Shown: positions 26,847-35,305 of the stretch, piece by piece
Layout of the letters: every line of letters starts with the position of its first letter
Numbering within the stretch: position 1 is the stretch's first letter
NCBI GenBank assembly: GCA_041396705.1
Contig: JAWKYB010000007.1
Span: 124,001-188,000 of the forward strand
Direction: 5' to 3'
DNA length: 64,000 nucleotides
From: Alphaproteobacteria bacterium
GTDB lineage: Bacteria > Pseudomonadota > Alphaproteobacteria > CALKHQ01
Made by a program: the position numbers and the translations under genes
Notes under the pieces: generated by a model
What the model was told of the DNA's origin: nothing
The model's database searches: none
Seen by the model: only the letters and a program-made list of their open reading frames with translations

Positions 26847-28109
26847 TCAGTCATCGTCGTCGCCCATCACCGGCTTCCAGCGCTGCTTTTCGTACAGGAA
26901 CGACAGCACCGGGTCGACCGCCGCCGCGATCAGCATCAGCACGAACAGCGCCAGGAAATAGCGGCTGACGAACACGTTCTCCGCGACCACCACGGTGACC
27001 GGGTGGTTCGCGGCCTCGCTCTCGGCCTCGACCAGCAAGACCTCCAGCTCGTACTCGCCGGCCTCGGGCACATGGAAGGTTGCGGTGGCCGCCTGCGAGC
27101 CTTCCGACCAGCTGCCGTCGCTGTCGGTGCCGGTGTAATACTCGATGTCGCGGCCCAGGCTGCCCAGCTCCACCTCCTCGCCGTCGCGATTGAGGCCGAC
27201 CTCGTAATAGGCCCAGGTGTTGTTGACGCTGGCTTCCAGCGAGACCTGATAGAGATAGCCGGCGTCGGGCGCGTTGAACGGCACCACGGCGCCCGTGCGC
27301 GGGTCGTCGATGCGCATCCGCTGGATCTCGGTGCCGCCCACCGCCAGTGTGGCGAGCAGACCGACCAGGGCGATCGGCGCGAAGATGCGGCCGGCCCTGC
27401 CCATCGCCCTGATCAACGGCCGCGGCGGCTCCGGCTGGGCCGGGTGGATGCCGCTGCGCCAGGGCGAGATCACGGTATCGCCCGCCGCCTCGCTGACCTG
27501 GGTGGCGGTCAGGTATTCGCCGAAGGCATATTCCAGCTCGTTCGCGCTGCGCTCGTAGGCGAACAGATAGGGCGGCGCGATCGCCTCGGTGCTTTCGGTC
27601 TGGTCGCCCAGCCTGGCGACCCAGGTCAGCTCGCCCTCGACATAGCTGATCCGGGCCGTGCAGGTCTCGTAGACCTGGAAGCTCATGCCCATCGCCCGGA
27701 TCGTCGTCTTCGGCCCCAGCCGGTCGGCGCGCGCCGGCTGCGGCACCTCGCGCACCCGGTAGCTCCAGACGAAATGGCCGTCCTCGAAGGTCAGCCAGCT
27801 GTAGCCGTGGGTCGGCGAGAAGAGCTGGTGGTCGACCCAGCGGTAGGTCTGCCCCTCCTCGCGCATCTGGCTCTCGACGATGCCGATCAGGGTATGCTCG
27901 ACCCCCTTCAGCGTCAGCGTCATGCCGATGCGCAATGGCGTCTGCGGCCGTTTCAGGTCCTTGTACTGCGCCAGCACCTGATAGTCGGCGTGGGCGTCCA
28001 TCACAGCGCCGCAATAGCTGCAGTTGACCGCACGCACCCGATGGCCGCCGTTCAGCTGCAGCGCGCCGCCGCAGCTGGTGCAGTTGATCGCGGCGACCCG
28101 GTCGCTCAT
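26847..28109 (-). CDS. zinc-ribbon DUF4178 membrane protein
   Basis: 420 aa. N-terminal zinc ribbon with Cys 10, 13, 30 and 33 (NCTSCGG and NCSYCGA). A DUF4178 domain follows (IGMTLTLKGVEHTLIGIVESQM, then WVDHQLFSPTHGYSWLTFEDGHFVW). There is a membrane helix at about 245-263, a beta-rich exoplasmic domain with FHVPEAGEYELEVLLVEAES, and a second helix near the C-terminus before KQRWKPVMGDDDD. The ATG overlaps the stop of the short DUF4178 gene by 4 bp, so the two are translationally coupled. Function unknown; neighbours suggest a polyamine-linked envelope system. Confidence 0.82.
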   Translation of the reverse strand: MSDRVAAINCTSCGGALQLNGGHRVRAVNCSYCGAVMDAHADYQVLAQYKDLKRPQTPLRIGMTLTLKGVEHTLIGIVESQMREEGQTYRWVDHQLFSPTHGYSWLTFEDGHFVWSYRVREVPQPARADRLGPKTTIRAMGMSFQVYETCTARISYVEGELTWVARLGDQTESTEAIAPPYLFAYERSANELEYAFGEYLTATQVSEAAGDTVISPWRSGIHPAQPEPPRPLIRAMGRAGRIFAPIALVGLLATLAVGGTEIQRMRIDDPRTGAVVPFNAPDAGYLYQVSLEASVNNTWAYYEVGLNRDGEEVELGSLGRDIEYYTGTDSDGSWSEGSQAATATFHVPEAGEYELEVLLVEAESEAANHPVTVVVAENVFVSRYFLALFVLMLIAAAVDPVLSFLYEKQRWKPVMGDDDD

Positions 28110-28732
28110 GCCCGGCCCGCCGGCCGCGCGGCGATCGCATAGGGGTTCAGCCAGCGGCCGCGGGTCGCCGTGACCTCGGCACCCTCGGCCTCCAGCGTGA
28201 CCAGCGCGCCATCGGCGCCGCTCAGGTGCCAATAGGCGAAGCGGTCGCCCGGCGCGATCGCCTCCGGTATCTCGCCGCGCACCGCCCGGCAGACCGCCTC
28301 GCCCGCCTCGGTGATCAGAAATTCGCCGGCATTGACGCGCACGGTGGCGCCGACGGCCAGCGCCGCCGGGTCCACCGGCCGGCTCAGCTCGAGCGGCTCC
28401 TCGATGGCGATGTCGCCCTCGTCGACGCTGATCCAGCAGGCGCCGTCCGCGGTCTCGGCCCACCATTCGTCCCAGAAGCCGTGGGCGTAGTCGAAGCGGA
28501 TGTGGCCGACCGGGGTATAGGTCTTGCCCTGGTAGGCGAACGGCTCGTGCAGGGTCAGCAGCGAGGGCATGTCGGCCATCACGCCCTGCTTGCCGGCCAG
28601 CCGCACCACCGCGTCCTCCAGCATCACCATGCTGTCGCAGTGGTCGCAGGCGACCTGCTTGGCGTAGCGCAGCGACGCCTTCAGGGCGGCGCCGCAATTG
28701 GGGCAGTTGAACTGGCGGGTCGTCTCGGTCAT
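28106..28732 (-). CDS. zinc-ribbon DUF4178 protein (short)
   Basis: 208 aa, soluble. Zinc ribbon Cys 10, 13, 29 and 32 (NCPNCGAAL and CDHCDS). The DUF4178 core is LTLHEPFAYQGKTYTPVGHIRFDY followed by GFWDEWWAETADGACWISVDEGDIAI. It is the first gene of the cluster and is divergent from a PhyH dioxygenase gene. The ATG at 28732 gives the canonical ribbon directly. It pairs with the longer membrane-bound DUF4178 protein downstream. Confidence 0.82.
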   Translation of the reverse strand: MTETTRQFNCPNCGAALKASLRYAKQVACDHCDSMVMLEDAVVRLAGKQGVMADMPSLLTLHEPFAYQGKTYTPVGHIRFDYAHGFWDEWWAETADGACWISVDEGDIAIEEPLELSRPVDPAALAVGATVRVNAGEFLITEAGEAVCRAVRGEIPEAIAPGDRFAYWHLSGADGALVTLEAEGAEVTATRGRWLNPYAIAARPAGRA

Positions 28733-28892
28733 GCGCCGAACCGTCGTTGCGTCGCGGCAGGCTAACCCAGGCGGCGCACGGGTGTCGACCGCGCGGTGGC
28801 CCTGGCGCGGGCTTGGCGGCGGCCGGCTTTCGTGGGAAAGTCCGGCCGGGCCGCGCACTGTCGCCGCGCCCGGTTCCTGGGGAGGATCCGCG

Positions 28893-29792
28893 ATGCGTCT
28901 GTCACCCGAGCAGGTCGCCTTCTATCACGAGCAGGGCTACGTCATGCTCGAGCGAGTGCTGGGCGAATCGATCCTGGCGGAGATCCGCGGCACCATCGCC
29001 GCTCTGCTCGCCGGCGCCCAGGGCCTGACCGGCAATACCGAGGTCTACGACCTCGAAGACAGCCACCGGCCCGACCGGCCGCGGGTGCGGCGGATCAAGA
29101 AGCCGCATGTGCACAGCGCGGTGTTCGACCGCGTGGTGCGCCTGCCCGAGGTGCTGGGACCGGTGCGCCAGCTGCTCGGCCCCGACGTGCGGCTGCAGAA
29201 CAGCAAGCTGAACCTGAAGTCCGCCGGTTACGGCGCGCCCGTCGAGTGGCACCAGGACTGGGCCTTCTACCCGGCCACCAACGACGACGTGCTGGCGATC
29301 GGCATCGTGCTCAACGACGTCGACGCGGAAAACGGTCCGCTGATGGTGGTGCCGGGCAGCCACCGCGGTCCCGTCTTCGACCACCACAGCAACGGCGTGT
29401 TCTGCGGCGCGATGGACCCCGAGGCCGCCGGGCTCGATCTCGCCAACGCGGTCAAGCTGATGGGTCCGGCGGGATCGATGTCGATCCACCACGCCCGGCT
29501 GGTGCACGGCTCCGACCTCAACCGCTCGGGCCGCGACCGCGGCCTGCTGCTCTACGAACTGGCGGCTGGCGATGCTTGGCCGCTGGCCGGTTCCCTCGCC
29601 GCCTACGGCAGCTACGACGCTTTCCAGGCCGAACTGATTTGCGGCACGCCGTCGAACCGGCCGCGGCTGGCCGACGTGCCGGTGCGGATTCCGGCGCCGC
29701 TGCCGGCCGACGCCACCTCGATATACCAGGCCCAGCGCAACGCGGCCCGGCGCCATTTCGCGGTGCTGGAGGACGAGCCGGCGGCCGGCTGA
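28893..29792 (+). CDS. phytanoyl-CoA dioxygenase (PhyH) family Fe(II)/2-oxoglutarate oxygenase
   Basis: 299 aa. The double-stranded beta-helix iron site is visible: EWHQDWAFYP gives the His-x-Asp pair, and SIHHARLVHGSDLNRSGRDRG gives the distal His and the Arg that binds 2-oxoglutarate. The N-terminus EQVAFYHEQGYVML is typical of PhyH proteins. An SD ggggagga precedes the ATG. It hydroxylates a small molecule; substrate unknown. Single gene. Confidence 0.9.
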   Translation: MRLSPEQVAFYHEQGYVMLERVLGESILAEIRGTIAALLAGAQGLTGNTEVYDLEDSHRPDRPRVRRIKKPHVHSAVFDRVVRLPEVLGPVRQLLGPDVRLQNSKLNLKSAGYGAPVEWHQDWAFYPATNDDVLAIGIVLNDVDAENGPLMVVPGSHRGPVFDHHSNGVFCGAMDPEAAGLDLANAVKLMGPAGSMSIHHARLVHGSDLNRSGRDRGLLLYELAAGDAWPLAGSLAAYGSYDAFQAELICGTPSNRPRLADVPVRIPAPLPADATSIYQAQRNAARRHFAVLEDEPAAG

Positions 29793-30002
29793 GCCGGCAT
29801 TTGCCGTCGGTCGGGGCGCGGTCCGGCCGGGCGCGCGTTAACCATGTTTCAACCGACGCGGCGCCTAAGGTGCGACGGAACCGCGGCGCGCGCCGGCCGT
29901 TGCAGAGGCAACGCCGAAAAAAATATTCTGAACAGTGGTCATTCGGCATCGGGCGGACACACATAGTCCACGAGCGCAGTTTCTGAGGAAGGTTGCCTGT
30001 CC

Positions 30003-31400
30003 ATGGTCGCTTTGCAGCCCATCCGCATGTCGGGCAAGGAAGTCCTGCCGCTGATCGAGGGCGGGAAGGGCATTTCCGTCTCGAACGGGCGGTCGTCCGG
30101 GGCCTGGGCCGCCGCCGGCGGCATCGGCACCTTCTCCGGCGTCAACGCCGACTCCTACGATGCCGATGGCAACCTGATCCCGCAGATCTATCGCGGCCGC
30201 ACCCGGCGCGAGCGTCACCAGGAGCTGCTGTCCTATGCGATCGAGGGCGCCTGCGACCAGGCGCGGATCGCGCACGAATATGCCGGCGGCGAGGGCCGCA
30301 TCCACATGAACATCCTGTGGGAGATGGCCGGCGCCGAGACCATCCTGCGCGCCGCGCTGGACCGCGTGGGCGACCTGGTCCACGGCGTGACCTGCGGCGC
30401 CGGCATGCCCTATCGGATGGCCGAGATCTGCGCGTCGCACGGCGTCTACTACTACCCGATCGTGTCCTCCGGCCGCGCCTTCCGCGCGCTGTGGAAGCGC
30501 GCCTATCACAAGTTCGGCGAATGGCTCGGCGGCGTGGTCTACGAGGACCCGTGGCTGGCCGGCGGCCACAACGGCCTGTCCAACGCCGAGGACCCTACCC
30601 AGCCGCAGCAGCCGTATGAGCGGGTGGTCGCGCTGCGGGCGCAGATGCGCGAGTTCGGTCTGCACGACACCCCGATCATCATGGCCGGCGGCGTCTGGTA
30701 CCTGCGCGAGTGGGAGGACTGGATCGAAGACCCGGACGTGGCGCCGGTGGGGTTCCAGTTCGGCACCCGCCCGCTGTTGACCATGGAAAGCCCGATCTCC
30801 GACGCCTGGAAGCAGCGTTTGCTGACCCTGAAGGAAGGCGACGTGCTGCTGCACCGGTTCAGCCCGACCGGCTTCTATTCCTCGGCGGTGCGCAACCAGT
30901 TCCTGCAGAACCTGGTCGAGCGCAGCGACCGGCAGATCGCCTATACCAGCGAGCCGCTGGGCGACCACGACGCCGAGCTGGCGGTCGGCGCGCGCGGGCG
31001 CACAGTGTTCGTCACGGCGCATGACAAGACGCGGGCCGAGGCGTGGATGGCGGACGGCTTCGGCGAGGCGATGCGCACGCCGGATTCGACACTGATCTTC
31101 GTCACGCCGGACGAAGGCCACCAGATCCGCAAAGACCAGATCGAGTGCATGGGCTGCCTCAGCGCCTGCCAGTTTTCCAACTGGTCGCAGGACGAGCCCT
31201 ATTCGACCGGCCGCAAGGCCGATCCGCGCTCGTTCTGCATCCAGAAGACGCTGCAGGAGATCAGCCACTCCGACCGGATCGAGGACCAGCTGATGTTCGC
31301 GGGGCACAACGCTTATCGTTTCGCCTCCGACCCGTTCTATTCGAACGGCTATATCCCGACGGTGCAGGAACTGGTCGCGCGGATCGCCACCGGCGACTGA
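30003..31400 (+). CDS. nitronate monooxygenase-like flavin oxidoreductase with C-terminal Cys motif
   Basis: 465 aa, longer than typical nitronate monooxygenases (about 320-370). The TIM-barrel FMN part is recognisable: SNGRSSGAWAAAGGIGTFSG, VTCGAGMP, then PIIMAGGVWY and GFQFGTRPLLTMESP. The extra C-terminal part holds C382-x2-C385-x3-C389-x22-C412 (CMGCLSAC then FCIQK), a spacing like the 4Fe-4S site of old-yellow-enzyme-type dienoyl-CoA reductases. It may therefore carry a cluster as well as FMN. The upstream 210-bp gap has an AT-rich patch (gaaaaaaatattct) at about 29918-29932 that could be its promoter. Confidence 0.75.
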   Translation: MVALQPIRMSGKEVLPLIEGGKGISVSNGRSSGAWAAAGGIGTFSGVNADSYDADGNLIPQIYRGRTRRERHQELLSYAIEGACDQARIAHEYAGGEGRIHMNILWEMAGAETILRAALDRVGDLVHGVTCGAGMPYRMAEICASHGVYYYPIVSSGRAFRALWKRAYHKFGEWLGGVVYEDPWLAGGHNGLSNAEDPTQPQQPYERVVALRAQMREFGLHDTPIIMAGGVWYLREWEDWIEDPDVAPVGFQFGTRPLLTMESPISDAWKQRLLTLKEGDVLLHRFSPTGFYSSAVRNQFLQNLVERSDRQIAYTSEPLGDHDAELAVGARGRTVFVTAHDKTRAEAWMADGFGEAMRTPDSTLIFVTPDEGHQIRKDQIECMGCLSACQFSNWSQDEPYSTGRKADPRSFCIQKTLQEISHSDRIEDQLMFAGHNAYRFASDPFYSNGYIPTVQELVARIATGD

Positions 31401-31477
31401 CCGGCCCCGCCGGCTCTTCCGTCGTTTACACGGTGAACGATTGCCTGCGGCAGCCGGCGGTCCTATCTTTGCCTGTC

Positions 31478-31945
31478 ATGAGCAAGCATTCGAAACGGCA
31501 GGACGCCGCAGCCCGGGCCAATAGCGACCCGGCGCTGGTGGCGCGGCTGAAGGCGGCGGGGCTGCGCCCGACCCGCCAGCGCCTGGCGCTGGCCCAGTCG
31601 CTGTTCGGCAGCTGCGACCGCCACGTCACCGCCGAGCAGCTGCACGGCGAGGCGCGCGCCGCCGGCGCCCACATCTCGCTGGCGACGGTCTACAACACCC
31701 TGCACCAGTTCACCGCGGCCGGCCTGCTGCGCGAGGTGCTGGTCGAGCCCGGCCGGGTCTATTTCGATACCAACACCGGCGCACATCACCACTTCTACCA
31801 CGAGGACAGCGGCGACATCGTCGACATCGCGGCCAACGAGGTCGCCTTCGCCCGGCTGCCGACGACGCCGGACGGGCGCGTGATCAGCGCCGTCGACGTT
31901 GTCATCCGGGTGCGTCCTAACCGCACGGGCGCGGCTGGCGGCTGA
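31478..31945 (+). CDS. irr: Irr, Fur-family iron response regulator
   Basis: 155 aa. Winged helix with LRPTRQRLALAQSLF, HVTAEQLHGEA and the recognition region SLATVYNTLHQFTAAGLLRE. The HHHFYHEDSGDIVDI stretch carries the His cluster of the Irr group. In alphaproteobacteria Irr senses iron through haem and represses or activates iron genes when iron is low. It precedes the rubrerythrin operon by 166 bp, and an Irr-box-like sequence stands in that gap. The ATG follows gcctgtc without a good SD. Confidence 0.88.
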   Translation: MSKHSKRQDAAARANSDPALVARLKAAGLRPTRQRLALAQSLFGSCDRHVTAEQLHGEARAAGAHISLATVYNTLHQFTAAGLLREVLVEPGRVYFDTNTGAHHHFYHEDSGDIVDIAANEVAFARLPTTPDGRVISAVDVVIRVRPNRTGAAGG

Positions 31946-31988
31946 CGCAGACCCCAGGCTTTCCGCCAGTCTGGCCAATTCGTCTCAG

Positions 31989-32039
31989 ATTTGAATGGTT
32001 CTAAACTGTTGACAGCCCCGTCTGCCCGGCTCATATCTT
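31989..32039 (+). promoter_or_regulatory. Irr box (ICE-like) overlapping a sigma-70 promoter of the rubrerythrin operon
   Basis: atttgaa-tgg-ttctaaa (31989-32005) fits the ICE consensus TTTAGAANNNTTCTAAA with a perfect right half. It directly precedes TTGACA (32009-32014), with TATCTT at 32034-32039 as a candidate -10 element (spacer 19; CATATC gives 17). The position suggests direct Irr control. Confidence 0.55.
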
Positions 32040-32111
32040 GACCGTGCGCCTCACGTGCGTCGGAGGGCCGGCGTGCACACAAGGGCGCGAAAATTCGGGA
32101 TGGAGACAGCG

Positions 32112-32531
32112 ATGCCAGCATTGAAGGGGACCAAGACGGAACAGAACCTGAAGGACGCCTTTGCCGGCGAGTCCCAGGCCAACCGTCGCTACCTCTATTT
32201 CGCACAGAAGGCCGACGTCGAAGGCTACAACGATGTCGCCACCGTGTTCCGGTCGACCGCAGAGGGCGAGACCGGTCACGCCCATGGCCACCTCGAGTTC
32301 CTGCGCGAGGTCGGCGATCCGGCGACCGGCGAGCCGATCGGCACCACGGTGCAGAATCTGAAGGCCGCGGTGGCGGGCGAGACCCACGAATATACCGACA
32401 TGTATCCGGGCATGGCGCGCTCGGCCCGCGAAGAAGGCTTCGACGAGATCGCCGACTGGTTCGAGACCCTGGCCAAGGCCGAGAAGTCGCATGCCGGCAG
32501 GTTCCAGAAGGCCCTGAACGACATTTCCTGA
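32112..32531 (+). CDS. rubrerythrin family protein (di-iron, no rubredoxin domain)
   Basis: 139 aa four-helix ferritin-like protein. Helix motifs FAGESQANRRYLYFAQKA, FRSTAEGETGHAHGHLEFL, VAGETHEYTDMYPGMARSA and LAKAEKSHAGRF carry the Glu/ExxH iron ligands of rubrerythrin. The C-terminal rubredoxin domain of classical rubrerythrin is absent, as in sulerythrin-like forms. It reduces peroxide in the cytoplasm. GGAG six bases before the ATG supports the start. First gene of an operon with the GlpC-like Fe-S protein and DUF3501, behind an Irr box. Confidence 0.93.
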   Translation: MPALKGTKTEQNLKDAFAGESQANRRYLYFAQKADVEGYNDVATVFRSTAEGETGHAHGHLEFLREVGDPATGEPIGTTVQNLKAAVAGETHEYTDMYPGMARSAREEGFDEIADWFETLAKAEKSHAGRFQKALNDIS

Positions 32532-32654
32532 TCCGACCGTCTGCGGCCGGGCCGGGGCGCCATCGGCGCCCGGCCCGTTCGCGGGCGGCTCCGGCATAGT
32601 CCAAGCATAGGCCCGCCCGCCCGTTTGCCCGGGCGGCGCCGGAAAGGTCATGCG

Positions 32655-33998
32655 ATGCGCGAAGGCAGCCTGGAAGCGCCGATCCGCCACCCGATCGACT
32701 GGACCGACCCCGATTTCACCGATCCGGCCAAGCTCGACGCCGAGCTGCGCCGCGTGTTCGACATCTGCCACGGCTGCCGCCTGTGCTTCAACCTGTGCGA
32801 CAGCTTTCCGCGGCTGTTCGACCTGATCGACGAATCGCCGACCGGCGAGCTCGACAGCGTCGACAGCGCCGGCTTCAAGCCGGTGGTCGAGGCCTGCACC
32901 CTCTGCGACATGTGCTTCATGAGCAAGTGTCCCTACGTGCCGCCGCACGAGTTCAACCTCGACTTCCCGCATCTGATGCTGCGCGCCCGCGCGGCGGAGC
33001 GGGCCCATGGCGGCGGCAACAAGTGGGAAGAGCGGCTGACCGAGACCGATCGCAACGGCAAGCTGGCCGGCATGGCGCCGGGCCTCGCCAACTGGGCGTC
33101 GAAGCGCGGCAACGGCCTGACCCGGCCGCTGATGGAAAAGGTCGCCGGGGTGCATCGCGACGCCGCGCTGCCGAAATACCACGGCAAGACGCTGGTCGCG
33201 CGCGCCAAGGCCAACCCGCCGGCGGTCAACGCCGCTGCGCCGGCCCACGGGCGCAAGGCCGTGCTCTATGCCACCTGCTTCTGCAACTACAACAACCCCG
33301 ACATCGGCACCGCCGCCCAGGCCGTCCTCGCCCGCAACGGGATCGAGACCGAGGTGGTCTATCCCGCCTGCTGCGGCATGCCGCAGCTGGAGCACGGCGA
33401 CATCGCCCGGGTGGCGGAGCGGGCCCGCCAGGTTTCCGCCGCACTGAACGCCTATGTGGATCGCGGCTACGACATCGTCGCGCTGGTGCCGTCCTGCGCG
33501 CTGATGCTGAAGTTCGAATGGCCGCTGATCCTGCCCGACGACGCCGGGGTCAAGAAGCTGTCACAGGCTACGTTCGACATCACCGAATATGTCGTCGATA
33601 TCGCCAAGCGCCACGGGCTGGCCGACGGCATGCAGCCGCTGGACGGCGGCGTGTCGCTGCACATCGCCTGCCATGCGCGCGCCCAGAACATGGGCCAGAA
33701 GGCCGCCGAGATGCTGCGCCTGATCCCGTCCGCCGACCTGGAGGTGATCGAGCGATGCTCCGGCCACGGCGGGTCGTGGGGGGTGATGAAGGAGAATTTC
33801 GAGGTCGCGCTCAAGGTCGGGCGTCCGGTCGCGCGCAAGGCGCTGGAGGCGAAGAAGGCCCATCTGGCCTCGGAATGCCCGCTGGCCGGCGAGCATATCG
33901 TACAGGGCACCGAGCGGCTGGGCGACGACGGCAGGCCGGTGGTGCCGCATTCGCGCCATCCGATCGAGCTGATGGCCCAAGCCTACGGGCTGGCCTGA
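32655..33998 (+). CDS. GlpC/heterodisulfide-reductase-type Fe-S oxidoreductase
   Basis: 447 aa. Two 4Fe-4S sites: CHGCRLCFNLC starting at residue 38, and CTLCDMCFMSKCP. Two CCG domains follow: TCFCNYNNPDIG...PACCGMPQLEHGD, and ACHARAQNMG...RCSGHGGSWG. This is the electron-transfer subunit type of GlpC and HdrB. In this conserved trio it presumably passes electrons to rubrerythrin. Encoded between rubrerythrin (123 bp) and DUF3501 (25 bp). Confidence 0.9.
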   Translation: MREGSLEAPIRHPIDWTDPDFTDPAKLDAELRRVFDICHGCRLCFNLCDSFPRLFDLIDESPTGELDSVDSAGFKPVVEACTLCDMCFMSKCPYVPPHEFNLDFPHLMLRARAAERAHGGGNKWEERLTETDRNGKLAGMAPGLANWASKRGNGLTRPLMEKVAGVHRDAALPKYHGKTLVARAKANPPAVNAAAPAHGRKAVLYATCFCNYNNPDIGTAAQAVLARNGIETEVVYPACCGMPQLEHGDIARVAERARQVSAALNAYVDRGYDIVALVPSCALMLKFEWPLILPDDAGVKKLSQATFDITEYVVDIAKRHGLADGMQPLDGGVSLHIACHARAQNMGQKAAEMLRLIPSADLEVIERCSGHGGSWGVMKENFEVALKVGRPVARKALEAKKAHLASECPLAGEHIVQGTERLGDDGRPVVPHSRHPIELMAQAYGLA

Positions 33999-34023
33999 TC
34001 GGGCGCGAGCGGAAGAGGAAGCG

Positions 34024-34632
34024 ATGAGCAGGACAGAGATCACCCGCGACGACGTCATGCCGCTGGCCGCCTACGAGGCGGTGCGGGCGGAGCGCCGACG
34101 CGCCATGGCGGCCGTCAAGCGCAACCGCCGCGTCGAGGTCGGCCCGTTCGCCACCTTCTACTTCGAGTGCTTCGCGACGATGCTGCACCAGGTGCAGGAG
34201 ATGCTGTTCATCGAGAAGGGCGGCGACGAGCAGCTGGCCGACGAACTCGCCGCCTACAACCCGCTGGTTCCCAAGGGCGACGAGCTCGTCGCCACCGTGA
34301 TGTTCGAGATCGACGACAAGATCCGGCGCGAGAACGTGCTGGCGCGCCTCGGCGGCATCGAGAACCACATGCTGCTGACGGTCGGCGGCGAGCGGATCGC
34401 CTGCCTGCCGGAGGAGGACGTCGACCGCACCTCGGCCGCCGGCAAGGCAAGCGCGGTGCAATTCGTGCATTTCAAGTTCACGCCGGCGCAGATCGCGGCC
34501 TTCCGCCGCGCCGGCGCCCAGGTCGTGCTCGGCTTCGACCACCCGGACTATGGCCACATGGCCGTGGTGCCGGAAGCGGTGCGGGCGGAGCTTGCCGGCG
34601 ATTTCGCTGCCGAACCGGCTTCGGCCGCCTGA
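34024..34632 (+). CDS. DUF3501 family protein
   Basis: 202 aa. Recognised by TRDDVMPLAAYEAVRAERRR, VGPFATFYFECFATMLHQVQEML, AYNPLVPKGDELVATVMFEID and VQFVHFKFTPAQIAAFR, the blocks of DUF3501. The family occurs together with rubrerythrin and a GlpC-like Fe-S protein in many proteobacteria. Its role is unknown; a part in peroxide or iron handling is inferred from that neighbourhood. Good SD (gaggaagcg). Confidence 0.88.
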   Translation: MSRTEITRDDVMPLAAYEAVRAERRRAMAAVKRNRRVEVGPFATFYFECFATMLHQVQEMLFIEKGGDEQLADELAAYNPLVPKGDELVATVMFEIDDKIRRENVLARLGGIENHMLLTVGGERIACLPEEDVDRTSAAGKASAVQFVHFKFTPAQIAAFRRAGAQVVLGFDHPDYGHMAVVPEAVRAELAGDFAAEPASAA

Positions 34633-34656
34633 GGGCGGCCGGCCCGGCGGCCGCGG

Positions 34657-35298
34657 TCAGCGGCCCGGGCTTGCCGGCAGCACGCCGGCCATCACGACGA
34701 ATCCGGGAATGCGCTTGAATCGATCGGTCCAGCGGCGGATCGCCGGATAGTCCTGCCGCGCGATGCCGCCCTCCTCGGACAGGACGACATAGGGGAAGCA
34801 GGCGATGTCGGCGATCGTCGGGTGGTTGCCCGGTACCAGCCAGTCGTCGCCGGCGCGCTCGGCGAACCACAGATGCTCGTCGAGGATGCGGAACAGCCGG
34901 AGGGCGCCGGCGCGCGCCGCCTCGACGTCGAGGTCGTAGAAGAACCCCGCGTGCAGGCGCGCAGCGCCGGCCGTCGAAGAGATCGAATCGGCGAAAGCCA
35001 GCCACTGCGCCACCGGGCCGAGCCGTGCCGGCCGGTCCGCCGGCCACCAGCGCCGGCTGGCGTCGTAGCGCGCGGCGATGTGGATCAGGATCGCCTGGGC
35101 GTCGCGCACCACCACGCCGCCGTCGTCGATCACCGGCAGCTGGCCCAGCGGGTTGAGGGCCAGGAACTCGGGCGTCTTGTGCGCGCGGCCCGGGTAGAAA
35201 TCGACCTTATGGGTGCGATAGTCGAGCCCGCAGAAATGCAGCAGCAGCCGCACCTTGTAACAGTTCCCGGACAGCTCGTAGTCGTAGAGTGTCAGCAT
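34657..35298 (-). CDS. glutathione S-transferase-like protein, possible NdmE-type subunit
   Basis: 213 aa GST fold: N-terminal thioredoxin-like part LTLYDYELSGNCYKVRLLLHFCGLDY and ALNPLGQLPVIDDGGVVVRDAQAI, then the helical domain with HPTIADIACFPYV. The SGNCYKV motif is the usual GSH-site start. It is the last gene of an operon with the Rieske-reductase and the Rieske-less oxygenase, 7 bp after the former. In caffeine-degrading Pseudomonas the GST-like NdmE is a structural part of the NdmCDE complex, so this protein may have the same role. That is inference from gene order. Confidence 0.75.
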   Translation of the reverse strand: MLTLYDYELSGNCYKVRLLLHFCGLDYRTHKVDFYPGRAHKTPEFLALNPLGQLPVIDDGGVVVRDAQAILIHIAARYDASRRWWPADRPARLGPVAQWLAFADSISSTAGAARLHAGFFYDLDVEAARAGALRLFRILDEHLWFAERAGDDWLVPGNHPTIADIACFPYVVLSEEGGIARQDYPAIRRWTDRFKRIPGFVVMAGVLPASPGR

Positions 35299-35305
35299 CG
35301 GAGGG

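Noticed and set aside
29865..31307. 480-codon frame opposite the flavin oxidoreductase
   Set aside because: No SD, no domain; mirrors the codon bias of the real gene.
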